Source of the DNA: Pyrus communis | Taxonomy: Eukaryota; Streptophyta; Magnoliopsida; Rosales; Rosaceae | DNA: 64,000 nt | Direction: 5' to 3' | Assembly (NCBI RefSeq): GCF_963583255.1 | Contig: NC_084807.1 | Span: 20,733,572 to 20,797,571, forward strand | Part shown: in pieces, positions 47,101 through 59,700 of the stretch | How positions within the stretch are numbered: position 1 is the first letter of the stretch | How the letters are laid out: each line of letters opens with the position of its first letter | Translations under genes and position numbers: made by a program | Notes under the pieces: generated by a model | Seen by the model: the letters and a program-made list of their open reading frames with translations, nothing else | The model's database searches: none | Told to the model about the DNA's origin: nothing

Positions 47101-50100
47101 GTCTGGGATTGGGCAAGCTTCACGAACTGCTACAACTGGCCTACATTTTATGAAGGGACAGTTACAAAGTTATCAGTTGCCAAAACAGAAACGTCAGAAT
47201 GGGATATCACTGTCTGGAACTCTATTGGCAGTAAGCCCTGTCTCACCTGTGATGGCTCCTGCAGGGAAAGCACAAGCCGCAGCAAAAGAACTTCTTGATT
47301 CAGTTTTGGATGCTGTTGTTCGGATATTTGGTGCAATATTTTTTCAGTTTTTAATGTGTTCTTTATTCTATTTTAGGTTTTTAGTAATGTGCATATACAT
47401 ATATGTATTTAACAATGAAACTAAAGTCTCCTAATATAATTCTTTAGAGAACCATGTTGTTGTTGGGGAGCTTTTGGAATCAAAGTCCTCTGTTGACACG
47501 AACACGCCAAAATCAATGCCAACAGATGTAAATCGGAATACTGATTTAGAAGCATCTCAAGTTACTGGAGGCTATAGCATTGGTTTTTCCTTGACAGTAT
47601 TACAGGTAAGCTATCTGTTTCAAGTTTTTAATGGTTTAAAAATTCCACAAGGTGTATCCCTTATAGGAAATTCTGTGCAGTGACATGCATGGCAGTTCTA
47701 AAACTTTCTTTATTTTTCCCTTTTTCTTTTCATGTGTTAAAGAGTGAATGCCAACAACTTATTTGTGAGATTCTGCGGGCAACTCCTGAAGCCGCATCTG
47801 CTGATGCTGCTGTACAAACAGCTAGACTTGCAAACAAGGTCCCTTCCAAAGACAAGAGGCAAGGAAATTGGTTTCATATTCCATCTAACTATATATTGCT
47901 TGATAGTCTGGTGGTTTTCTAGTTAAAAAACTAATGAAAGCACCACCAGTGGGCAGTGGTTCAAAAATGCTTGAGATGTTTTCTCGACTACTTTAATCTG
48001 TGGGTGCTCTTCATTTTAAAGCCAATCCGTGGGTATGCAGAATGAAACACATGGTTAAATGAAACATTTGTGACTGGTTGGAAAATTTTAATCCACCATA
48101 AACGCCAAAGGTTCATATATCGTTGTATAGATATGATGTCACTTGTGACATTAGGTCCCTCTTCTTACTCTTTGGGATATATCTCCTTTTGCGAGGAGTT
48201 ACTATGTACTTATGCCTTTTTTCATGATGATGGGTTACAGGGATGGTGCAGAAGAGGGTCTGACCTTTGCTTTTCGCTTCACAGATGCTACTATTTCTAT
48301 GCCCAACCAAGGTATGCTTGATTATTCTCCTGCAGTATTTAATACCATCTAGAGTAATGATAAGTCGAATAACACCATGCAGTAATAATTAAATATACTG
48401 TGTCTATCCTGGTTAGAATGTCAGCCTTATCTGATGGATAGCGTCAAACTATGGCAGCCTTATTTAGTAAATGAGAATGTTATGATTATTGCAAGGGTTC
48501 ATGGACCCTTTACTTCACCTTGTTGCTTGTACCTGTGTCAATAAGACATGACACTGTTAACTGGTAAGGGTATGTCAGTAGGAACTGCTGATGCATTGAA
48601 GACCTTTGGAGAAATACAAACCCTGATATACTTGGGTGTGGACCCTCAGCCCCTCACATGATTTTCATAATCAAGTTCATGTAGCTTTGATAGCTTTATA
48701 AATTCCTTTAGAAATGAGTTCTTTCTGTGTACTTAGTTGATGAGCTACTTGTTAGTTGTTATGCATATGAGAAGCATAAAATGCTGATGACAGAAGATTT
48801 TTACTTCTGAGGTTCTCATAGAGCCCCTTGTTTTTCATGATAGACATGATACATTTTGTTTGATATGTGTTACTTCAGAGGTACTGATATAGTCTTATTG
48901 AGCTTGTCTGATGTGTGTTCAAGGTTACTCAATAAATTAGTGCATTGAATTACTGGTTGTGTCATAAGACCTGTATGTCCAGGCCCCAATAGAATTATTT
49001 CTTTAATCATTTATTGTGTTTATGTTTCTCATATTTCTGGAGATTACCATGACCATGGACTACAAGGGAGGATTTTTCCAACTCTGAATTATTCTGATTT
49101 ATCATTGTTGTGAATATCACGTTTAAGAATGGGAAAAACAAGACAAACTCAGGAAACCGAAAACAAATAATCAAAGATAAATTGCACCAAGAGTTTACGT
49201 GGTTCGGCTATTTGCCTACGTCCACAGGGCAGCAACAACAAACTTTCACTGTATCAATAATGAGTACAATGAATAATCTTGTCAAGCCTCTAGAAATAAA
49301 ACTTGACGAAAAATCTGAAAGAACAAGAGCAAGAAATACACACTTCTCTCTTTTCTCTCCTCTCAGACGCACTTTGCCGTTACAATATTCTTTCACTCTA
49401 ACTCCTTGAGTGGTATACAACTTATTGTTTTTTCCACATTCAAAACTAGTGCAATAGCCCCTTTATATAGACATAATAGAGGTTGTCTTCAATAAGTTAT
49501 ACTAATCCTTATTGGCATATGGTTATGAATCCTTCTCCAGTTGAGAAACCAACTCCATTTGGAGAAACCACTCCATTTGGGAAAACAATTTAATCCTCTT
49601 AAGACTATAATTCCTAATAGACTTAGGACAACTCAAATGGGCTGGGAAAATACAACATTCATCACCTCAAGAATTTCATAGAGAGACCTTAGATCACTAT
49701 CACTTTTCTTGTATAATTGAAATGCTCCATTGTATGTAAGTTGTCGGTTTTTCAAAACCATTTCTTTATGGCGTTTGATGTCACAACCAATCTTCAAGTT
49801 GGAGTGTTTTGTTCTATCTACTGAATAAATTACATACTTCTTAAGGGTGCTTTTCTAGTTTAAAAACTTTCTCAATAGGCTGTTGCTTTCATAAGTTATA
49901 TTTCTAAATTCTTCTAGATTCAAAGTTTCTTCAGCTTTCAACGTGTTGCATCTGGCATTCTATTAGTTAGTTACATGTTACGGTGGTCTGCATCTTCCAT
50001 TCTCCAGGGGCTGATCTCATTCGTCAAGGCTGGAGTAGGAAAGGTCCAAACGTTTCACAAGAAGGTTATGGGTCTGCAGCTATCTTGCCTGAGCAAGGCA

Positions 50101-53100
50101 TATATCTTGCAGCATCTGTATACCGGCCTGTTATTCAGGTTTTACGATTGTTCTTAATCATGTCTTTAAACATGAGCTTTATGATCTGTACACAGTGGTT
50201 CGTCTTTTGACCTTTTCTGACTTTATGTGCTCTTCAGTTTACAGATAAGGTTGCATCAATGCTTCCTAAAAAGTATTCCCAGTTAGGGTAAGCCTCACAA
50301 TCATATTACTCTTTTCTTTGTAATTGTGCATATCACTTTATGTTTAACAGCAATGGGGCATGCTATTTGTTAGTTTCTTTCACTTTATTTCCATTTTGTT
50401 GCTTAATCAAATATTACTTGGCATGGGAAGGAAATATGCTGATAGAAGAAAATACTTTTGAACTTTAATCTGAACTTCTGATCCTATTTCTGTTATTAGT
50501 CTTGTTGATGAGTTATATAAATACTAGCCTCTTGCCACAAGCGTAGCCACATGCCTATGTGTGTGGCAATTGGCTCTTTTTTATTGTTTTACATTTATTT
50601 TTTAAATTTTATTGTTTTACATATTTTTTTTAATTTTAGTTATTTTAGATATTATTGTTTTTATTAATATATTTTGAAAAATAATGAACATAATCTGTCC
50701 AGTAACTGTCATGTATGCATTGCTCATCCGTCCACCAGAAGGGATCCAATTCAGTTGTGCCATTGCCAACTAAATATTGATAGCGTATAGTTCTGAATAG
50801 TCATTTGTATATATGTTGTCTCTATCAAAAAAAGGAAAAAATGTATCACTTTTTGCAGTCACCTTTCATATGTCCATATTGATGCATGAGTTTCGGTATT
50901 TTACTTTGGATAGGCAGAAGTATGAGAACCATCAAATATGGTCAAACACACGAGGGAATGGGTGGCGAAATCTTTTCCTGCTTAGTCACAATGATATGGA
51001 CTTAGCTATTGTAGGGGCTACAAGGAGGAATATGGGTTTGAAGTTTCGAATGTCTCAGGCATAAGTTGTAGTCTCACTAACCCCACACATATAGGTTCAA
51101 ATATAGTAATCCTTCAAAATTGGGACTCTTGCTGTTTGAAGTTGGTTATGCTTATGGTTAGTGAACTACTGGTCCTGTGATCTGTTTGCTTATTGATCCA
51201 CAGATGAGTTCGGTTCATCTTCTTTGTTATCTTCATATTTTTTGTTATTGTTATCATGAATTTGGTTATTACATTTCCTCTTCTTTGTTTCCATTTACTT
51301 TTTTGGAAAAAATTGTAATATTAACTTCTGAATCTGCAGTAATGATGGATTGATGGTTTTTGTGGAGAACTTTGTGAAGGACCATTTTCTTCCCACGATG
51401 TTTGTGGACTACAGAAAAGGCGTACAGCAAGCTATATCAAGCAAGTTCTATAACTAATTATTCTACGGTGATCTTGTTTATTCTTTTTATTTTCTTGCAT
51501 GGCATGAAACTACGTCAATTAAATGATTTCACTCATATGTGCCCTAAAACCTAATAAAATTTCCTTTTGAAAAAAATGTAGATATTTATATTTAATGATA
51601 CTTAGGTGTAAGCTATATATCTTTAAGTAATCTTACCCAAGTAAGAGGTTGGAAGCTCGTGCACTTTGTATAATTACCGTTTGAATCCTGTAGACATGCA
51701 GATTATATTTTATATAGAGTTTCTATGGCATTGACTTTTCAGTACGAAATGACCATGAAAAGCGGAAGACTTTCATTTTCTCGGGAACTTTCAATGCAAC
51801 CCTAACAAAATGGACGTTTAAAAATTAAAACATATTCATAGGTACATGCTTGCCTCGGACACCATTTCTGTAAACAATAAGGAATTCCACTATTACTGCC
51901 TCACTCATCTGGAGCATTGAACAAAAGTTTTCTCATACATAACAAAACAGTCACATCATTTGTACTAAAAAAATCTGATTTTGGGAAGCCTTTGAATTCT
52001 TATAGGTCCAGCTGCATTCCGGCCCAGAGCACATGCTGCTGCATCTTATACGCCTTCAATTGAGAAGGGTCGACCTGTCTTACAGGGACTGTTGGCAATA
52101 GATTTTTTAGCAAAAGAGGCAAGTTTGAACTTTTCCTTAAGAGAATTTCATTTATAGTATTGCAGTAGTGTCTCTCTGCTCCACTGCGGATGATTCTTTT
52201 TTTAACATTGTGCTCAAGTTATTTTAAATATATGGACAAATAATCTTGTTTGAAATTATTTACTCTAGGTGCTTGGTTGGGCACAAGCTATGCCTAAATT
52301 TGCCGTTGACCTTGTGAAGTATGTGCAAACTTTCCTTGAGCGAACCTATGAACGATGCCGGACGGCATACATGGAGGCAAGGATGTTTCCCTTCTCACTC
52401 TCCTATTACCTTAGCGCAGCAGTATTATTTGTAGATATGATATATTCTGAGTCTACTTGTTTTGCTTTATGTTAATGTTTTGAGTATTTATTTTTCTTCT
52501 GGATTTGGTTGTTTCAAGCTTCTATAGCAAAGTGTCTTCTCCTTTCCTTTCAGAAAGAGAAGTAGAGTTTAGCGGACAAGCACTATATTGACATTATTTT
52601 TACAATATGCAGTGGCCATAGAGTTATAGGATTGATGGCAACCATACATTAAAACATAGATTTAATTACTGCAATAGTTGCTATATTGTAAGACTTGAGA
52701 TGCCAACTGTCAACAAATATAAATGTCAACAATGTGACAGTGATTTTCACATTTTTTTCATTTATAGGTTCTTGAATTCTAATCAGTACCCTGAAATGTA
52801 GGTGGCACGTGCCATGATAATTGATTTTATAGTTTAATCCAATGTTTGGTATTCTTCAGGCAGTTCTGGAGAAACAGAGCTATATGCTTATTGGAAGACA
52901 TGATATTGAGCAGTTGATGCATCTTGATCCAGCAAGTACATGTTTACCAAATTCCTTTGGTCAGTCAAACTTCGAAACCCATGCTTCGGATTCTGAAAGT
53001 CTTGAGGTTGAATTACAATTAAGCGACTTATTATTGAATTTGCGGCCTATTAAGCAGGTATTTCAGTTGCCAGTCTGATGTTAAAAGTTTTTTCTACTTA

Positions 53101-55866
53101 AATGATAAAATTCTTATTGTTATCATTTATTGTTTCTATTTTATCAGTAAAATATTTTAGACTAACTTCTCTTCAGATCTTGTAGTAGTGAGGCCTTGCT
53201 GACGAAGTAATTGATTAATTCATTGAATTTTTAGATTATGGATGGTTTGACTTTCTTTTTCAACTCTGCCTCTCACAGGATAATCTAATTCGTGATGATA
53301 ACAAACTAATATTGCTGGCTTCCCTTAGTGATTCATTGGAGTATGTTGCAGAGTCTATTGAAAGGCAAGTTCTCATCCGGTTGCAGTCTAGAATTTGTTT
53401 TGGATTTTCTTTTATTACATCAGTGGGGTATGTAAGTGATTACATAGTGGACAACAAGAAACTTGTTAATTTATTTAAAAAGCAGCAAGATCCTAATTTT
53501 AATCCCTATGCTTTCCTCCATATGGCAATGAGTTGTGTTATCCGAGACTAATGTGGCAACGAGTTCTCTTATGTAACAAGTTTTCATGAAAACAATCATG
53601 CATTTCGTGTGATGCTAATGAAACTGTTTGATGCTCCTTTCCTCGAAGAAAATGCAATGTGTGCCCACAAAATTATGTTGCTTTCATGGATGCAAAGATT
53701 CAGTTTCAGGAGTTTTTCTTTTCACTCCCTTGTGTGTGAAGTTTATTATTTATTTTCAGAAGTTTCTACAACCCCCTTATTTTTTCTGATCTTTGTTTTT
53801 AACTTGTACATGTCCAGTTTCAACCTTAAACATGGAATCTTTTTTATGCTTTTATTCAGTTTGACTTCCTACATTTGTTACACATTTATCCATGATAGAT
53901 GAACGAGCACAACTTTTTTTCACTATATAGGCTTGGGCAGACAACCTTCAGATCTCCAAATCAAGTAGAAGAGAGTGGTAAGAACCATCATCAACGAACA
54001 ACTAGTGATGCTTCTAGGGATCTGGCATCATTTGCAGATGAGTATAGAAAATTGGCGATTGACTGCCTCAAGGTTTTACGTGTTGAGATGCAATTGGAGA
54101 CGATTTTCCATATGCAGGTATGTGATGTTTAGTTTGCAAATACTGTCTCACCTGAGAGTGATACCTGTTAGAATTGTCCTGTAATAAACATAGCATCGGC
54201 AGACTGAAAATTGTGGTTTAAACAGGAAATGACAAATAGGGAATACATGGAAGACCAAGATGCAGAAGAACCAGATGACTTCATTGTTTCACTTACTGCA
54301 CAGGTCAGTATATTCATCTCCAGCGTAAGCAGATGGGAGACATTGGATAAATTATACTTTTTTTTCTCTTGATGTGGAGAGAGATACTAAACAAGAATTG
54401 TAATACACCACTTCTTTCTTAAAGGATATTTATTTTAATTAAAAAATATTAATTTTTTATGAATCAGTAAATTCTGAGTACCACATTCTCTTCTTACATA
54501 ATATTTGGGTTTCTTTGCCCATAGATAACACGCAGGGATGAGGAAATGGCACCTTTCATTGCAGGAACGAAGCAAAGCTATATATTTGGTGGGATTTGTA
54601 GCATCGCTGCAAATGCATCCATCAAGGTTTGTACTTTTTATGAAGTCTCTGACTCTTATGTTAGATTGTTCATGTTATCCATCTACCAGCATTCCAGTTT
54701 GTAATTTCAGAAATTTGCATTCATATATGCATATATATTTATAGTCCCTTTTTCAGAATCTCATGCCAACGTCTGGTTCAAGTGATTCAGCTGTTAAATT
54801 GGTGCTTGTTAAGTCATCCCATCTAAAACATCATGAATACGTGCATTGGAAATGTAAAAAGGCTTCATTTTCTTAACAATTTTTGCTGTATTTTATTATC
54901 TTCTCTGAACTCCTTGATTCATCCACCATTGCAAGCATAAGGAATTGTGCCGAGAAAATATTCCATTGCCTTACAGTACCTTCTTTGCTTTTTGTTGCAC
55001 CATCATTGAAATCAGGGCTCAGGAATTCATATATGTATTCACCATCACCCATTTTATCCATTTAGTGATTGAAATCCAAAGAACCGCATGAGAGAAGGCT
55101 TCTTTATAATGTGCATTTTATCTATTCTGTCGGACCAAAAATCTTTTCCATCTGTTCACTGCTAAATGCTGATGCGAGATAATGCAATCTTAACAGGCTT
55201 TGGCTGATATGAAATCAATCAATCTTTTCGGCGTTCAGCAGATATGTCGGAATACAATTGCGCTGGAACAGGTAAGTCATTTTCTAATCCATATCTGAAT
55301 TGCTTAATTCATTTCTTAAATGCTATATCTATTTGATATATCTTACTCTGTGTTAAGCCCTTATTCGAACACTCCAAATATTACTGTGACAAGGCTTTCT
55401 GGTTCCGATCTTGAAGTTACAAACGTTACCGCATTTAATAATTATTGTTGGCACTGCAGGCCCTGGCCGCTATCCCATCAATTAACAGTGAAAGTGTACA
55501 ACAACGACTAGATCATGTCCGAACTTACTATGAACTCCTAAACATGCCATTCGAGGCAAGTCATTGGTACTACATTTTTGTTTTGCTCTATATTTTGGTT
55601 TCCCCATGGTGATCAATATTTTTCACCTATTTGTTTGCAGGCCTTGCTAGCTTTCATCACAGAGCACGAGCACTTGTTTACGACTACAGAGTTAGTCGAC
55701 AAATCTCTCTTACCTGTACATATCATGGTCGTAGTAACTTGTATAGCTGCTGGATAACACGTTACATTTCTCTTACAGGTATGCAAATCTTCTAAAGGTC
55801 CAGGTTCCAGGAAGGGAGATTCCTGCCGATGCTCTAGATCGTGCATCACAGATTTTATACCGTTAG
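41170..55866 (+). CDS. SEC8: Exocyst complex subunit SEC8 (EXOC4)
   Basis: SEC8 is a subunit of the exocyst, which tethers secretory vesicles to the plasma membrane; in plants it is needed for pollen germination and polar growth. I read 26 exons: 41170-41211, 43032-43244, 43544-43717, 44429-44533, 44901-45010, 45438-45611, 46568-46724, 46815-46921, 47023-47330, 47448-47605, 47743-47858, 48241-48311, 50008-50138, 50238-50287, 51340-51440, 52006-52118, 52269-52376, 52860-53057, 53279-53364, 53931-54117, 54226-54303, 54525-54626, 55197-55271, 55460-55555, 55641-55690, 55779-55866. The product has 1065 residues (Arabidopsis SEC8 is about 1053). Marks: start MGLFDGLPVSRDKA, IDESWAAARFDSLPHVV, KQLHQLWYRSVTLRHIISLL, AKELLDSVLDAVVRIFENHV, PTMFVDYRKGVQQAISSPAA and RPIKQDNLIRDDNKLILLAS. 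All joins keep frame. Six introns (after exons 11, 15, 16, 17, 19, 24) start with GCAAG instead of GT. Introns 1, 3 and 6 carry insertions. Confidence 0.95.
42147..42380. mobile_element. hAT-like MITE in SEC8 intron 1
   Basis: Ends GGGCCTGTTTGGAACTGCTT and AAGCACTTCCAAACGAGCCC are inverted, both followed inward by TTAAA. Flanks TAGACTGA and TAAACTTA match at 6 of 8 positions, an eroded 8-bp duplication. No coding capacity. Confidence 0.75.
42385..42560. repeat. Repeat-like block in SEC8 intron 1
   Basis: Contains ACACACAAGTTTTATACTGG and GAACCTTTGCCTACATCCAG, resembling a widespread plant repeat with the phrase 'tggttcggc ... tgcctacgtcca'. A second such block lies at about 49130-49330 in intron 12. 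Possibly retrotransposon debris. Confidence 0.35.
44079..44150 (+). pseudogene. Plastid trnI-GAU 5' exon fragment (NUPT)
   Basis: GGGCTATTAGCTCAGTGGTA and CGCCCCTGATAACTGCATCG match the 5' half of plastid tRNA-Ile(GAU) with a few changes. TTGTGCCTGGGTTGTGAGGG matches the start of its group II intron. The match stops at about 44150 and there is no 3' exon, so this is transferred organelle DNA in SEC8 intron 3, not a working tRNA gene. Confidence 0.85.
45929..46291. mobile_element. Mutator-like MITE in SEC8 intron 6
   Basis: Perfect palindromic tips GGCTTTTTAGCC and GGCTAAAAAGCC, followed by long inverted arms (AAGTGGTCCCTAAGATTTGC on the left). Exact 9-bp duplication TATATTTTA flanks it (45920-45928, 46292-46300), as expected for Mutator-type transposition. 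The middle has a repeated AAGGATCAAAATGATTTGAC. No coding capacity. Confidence 0.88.
49130..49330. repeat. Repeat-like block in SEC8 intron 12
   Basis: Contains GAGTTTACGTGGTTCGGCTA and TTGCCTACGTCCACAGGGCA, a phrase common in plant retrotransposon debris and similar to 42385-42560. It lies in the 1.7-kb intron 12. Limits are uncertain. Confidence 0.35.
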
Positions 55867-56731
55867 CCTTTTTCAGATTTATTCTCTCTTTTCAAGATTA
55901 AAGAGTTCTGTGATGTGGAAAAGGTGGTAGCATCTACGTAGTGTTGGTCATTCTCAAAATGGCGGATGCAGCGAAAGCAGATACAAGAGCGAATTTTGTG
56001 GAAGTTGCCGGCCAACATGGCACACCATGTTATGTCAAATCTTTTTTCGCCGAACTGTATAATGACGACGAGGGTTCCATTTTTCGTATTGTTCTCATAA
56101 TTTGTTCATGTGTAGTATCATTTTTTTTGTATTTTCGTTTGCAGTGTGTAACAACTTAATGCTTAGTGTTGGTTGGGAAGAAATGAAAGCCGATGTAAAT
56201 TTTCGTGGTCGTTAATAATAGTAAGTCGTTTGTACTGATTCTCAAAAGCGTCCATTTATCCGAGGGCGAGGACGGGGCTACAGCTCTGCCCGTTTCATCG
56301 TCTAGTTTATTTCGGGTTATGTTCGGTGAATGATTTCAGTTGTTTCAACTCGGAGAATGATTTCGGGTTATGCTCTGGGAGGCTGTGACCCAAATTTGGT
56401 TTCGAGTCTGGGCAATTCCGCTTTCATTTACTAATTTTTGCCCAGAAACGACCGTTCTATGAAACAGAGTATCTCCAAGTATCAGTTTTAAGTTATTCTT
56501 TTTATACAAGCGATATTCAAGGAGGGTGAATTGAACACGAGACCTCAAATTCGGGTTTTTATATCTCGAGCATTGTCTCCGAGATGCTATTTGGCTAGCT
56601 AACAGTTGCCCCTTGTGATTTCTCGAAACATGCATATATTACGCAAAAGTAGGATACTTCATTCGCGATTCAGTTAATGAAAGTTACAACTCAAACAACA
56701 GAAGCTACAAAACAATGAGATTTTGTACATT
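55867..56731. other. Spacer between convergent SEC8 and ARK genes
   Basis: Contains the 3' UTRs of both genes. A 96-codon minus frame at 56345-56635 has no recognisable domain. Nothing else was seen. Confidence 0.45.
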
Positions 56732-59700
56732 TCACTGTTCACCATGCATCTGATTGTAAAATTTTGGATTCACTCTCAACGCCTTCTTCGCTAAGTTTCG
56801 GATATCGTCCCGACTAGATTCAGCCGATATTCGAATAATCTCTTGCAGCCCTCCACTGGATATGAAATCCCTTGCATTGTCCTCTGCACCAACAACAGAT
56901 AAAATTACTGTCCAAGTCATCCTAAGCATCTAAGTTTCCACAAAATCTATGCATGACTAATGACTAAAGCATATCATAATACTCTCAAAAACTTGATTCG
57001 CTATTAGTTGTCCGATTAACGTGAAACATGTAAAATTCTCAGTCAAAAATGGCCAACCCAGACAGAGCTTACCGTTTTGCGCTAAATGGCAGAGAGCAAG
57101 CTCGATGTGGCGTTGGGTTGAAGTTGACATGGTGTTGGAGTTAATGATCAACCAGGTAAGGACGCCATCGTCCATCAAAAGTGAACGGCCTTTTCTATGT
57201 CCTGCAAATGTAGAGCTTAATATTGAATACAATGCAGCATGATACATGTACACAGCCACAAAAAGGACTGCTTCGACCAACCTTGAATAGTTCCGCGTGA
57301 TTCACATTTTGCAAAGTTGGCCAGTCCTCTAGCAACCTGTGCAATGACTTCACTACTCCCCGACTTTGCCATTCCCAAGAGTGCCTTAATTCCTCCATCT
57401 TCCTTCAGCATTGTATGTATTCTTTCTGTAATTAACAAAAACTATGCATGATCTCTCATGCTAATAACCTTCAACAAGATGCGGCTCCATCCGTTTAGAC
57501 GTAAAATATATTGGGATATGTTGACACGTTGAGTACACAATCTATGCAGCAAAGGAATGAACCTAAAACTCGAACAAAATAACTCTAAACTATCTAGTGC
57601 TTACCATTTCCACATAAATTAGCGAGTGCGCCAGCAACCATTCTAAGAGTTTGTGGATCATTTGTGTTGCTTGCTGTCTCTGCGAGTAGTTGAGCTCCAC
57701 CTCTGCTCATAATTAGGCCTTGATTTACCTCTGAGAAGAGTTAAAAGAGAGACAAAAATCGAAAGAAGCAGGGATAAGTAAATAAAATTAAGAGAATGAT
57801 CAAATATTCAACATGAAACTACCAAGTTCTTTCCCCACCCCCACCCTGATCCTTTTACTGCCTAGGGTCTTGCTTTCCCCAGAACTTGGGAGTCATTTTC
57901 ACCGACTTACTAAAAGACCCTTAGACCCAAGATAACAGGAAATACATTAAGTTTTGTGGTTGTGAAAAATATATGTGGTTACATGTTCATAAATCAGCAT
58001 CTTTGATGGTATGCGCTTAATAATCAGATTGGTTTGCATTTACCACAACCAACGTAGTCTAAACAAGGTTTTTAAAGCAAGGTCTATATGTGAAAAAGAT
58101 GACCAACGGAAGGCAGTGAAGGATTGTATCCTTACTAACTAAAATGCACAGGAAAGATGAAAATGGAATCAGAATTACCATTCATTGCCAAATTGGCAAT
58201 GGCCCCAGAAGCAACTCTAAGGATAGTTGTATTCTGCGAAGATCTCAACAGCGCAAGCAAAGCATCTAAACCACCTTCCTCAACAATCTTTGCCTGATTA
58301 GTATCTGAAATAAAAGAAAATCTTAATTGGTACAATTGCATACACAACTAAATCCTCATTCTAATTGTATACACAACATATGCCATAGAATATCACTTTA
58401 TGTGAAAATCGAAGTGGCATACATCAGTTTTAAAATAAATTTTTTTTTTCAGTAGACTGATTTTCTGATGTCAATGTAATTACTAATATCACGTCCATCT
58501 TTAGCACAGTAGTAGTATCACCTCCTTGGAACGGGGATGAAAAGTATGCATTTATCCACTAATATAAATAGACAATACAGGAAAGTGCATACCTTCAGCT
58601 GCAAGGTTGGCAACCACCTTCACAGCATGGGTTTGAACATCTATATCTTCGGATGTCAGCAGTTGTAAGATCTTTTGAAGCCCAACTGAATTTAGGAAGT
58701 AAATTGTCAGCCGAGATATATCATTAAGTGGAATTAGAAAAGGGAAAGATAGATAGTTCTCAAAACTTTATGAGGCCTTAATATATAATAAATCTTGCCT
58801 TCTTCGCATATTTTTGCAATGGTGGCCCTCTGACCAGAAATTGAATCCCTTGATGGATTCGAATTGTGTAATCCCATTGGATTCCCAAACGCAGAAGACC
58901 CTTTATGTATATTTTCCTTCATATACGACTTCTTGTCCTGGAGAATTTTCCACTGTAAGACATTATATTTGTTGAACTGAAATTTTTTTAAATTCATAAG
59001 CAACTCACCTCAAACTCATCTTCTTTCTCCGGTGCAGCCTTCTTTAATTTGATTAGCTCATTCTCTACAGACTTCCTCTGCTTCTCTTCAATTAAAAGTC
59101 TTTGCTTCGCATCTTGAAGTTCTTCCTTGAGTCTTGCCTTAATAGTCCCAATGATATAAAATATCGCAAACTATTTAGTAAATCACACTTAACAGACTAC
59201 TAAACTCATGGCAACTGTAGGAGCAATTGCATGACCACAACCGTAAATATATTAGTCTACATTTTGTGCGAATAGAATATTGAACCATACTTGTTGCATT
59301 TTATATGTCAACGTACCTTCTCTTCTGAGAGATCAGTATATTCTGATTTCAAGGACCAATATTTGTTTAGAGTTTGTTCATGTAGCTGATTCATTTCTTC
59401 TAACTGCACTCTAAGTTCATCAATCTCTTTCTTCCCCTGGATTTTAAAACAAAATAGAACTTACTGTATGAAAAATGTGTGCAAAGGAGCCTTGAATACG
59501 AACAATCGTTTCACCACATTTAGAGAATTATTAATTATCACAACAGGAGGAATAAAGGCAGATAGTAGCTGCATAGAAACTTTTCCCAGCTCAAAATGAA
59601 GTGATATATTACTACGAAGAACTTAGGGATCAATTTTTCTTTTTGCCTATATAAATGTTAAAAGAAAAAAATAGACAAAGAATATCACAGACACATGATA

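Noticed and set aside
56345..56635. 96-codon minus frame between SEC8 and ARK
   Set aside because: No family similarity; it lies within the overlapping 3' flanks of two convergent genes.
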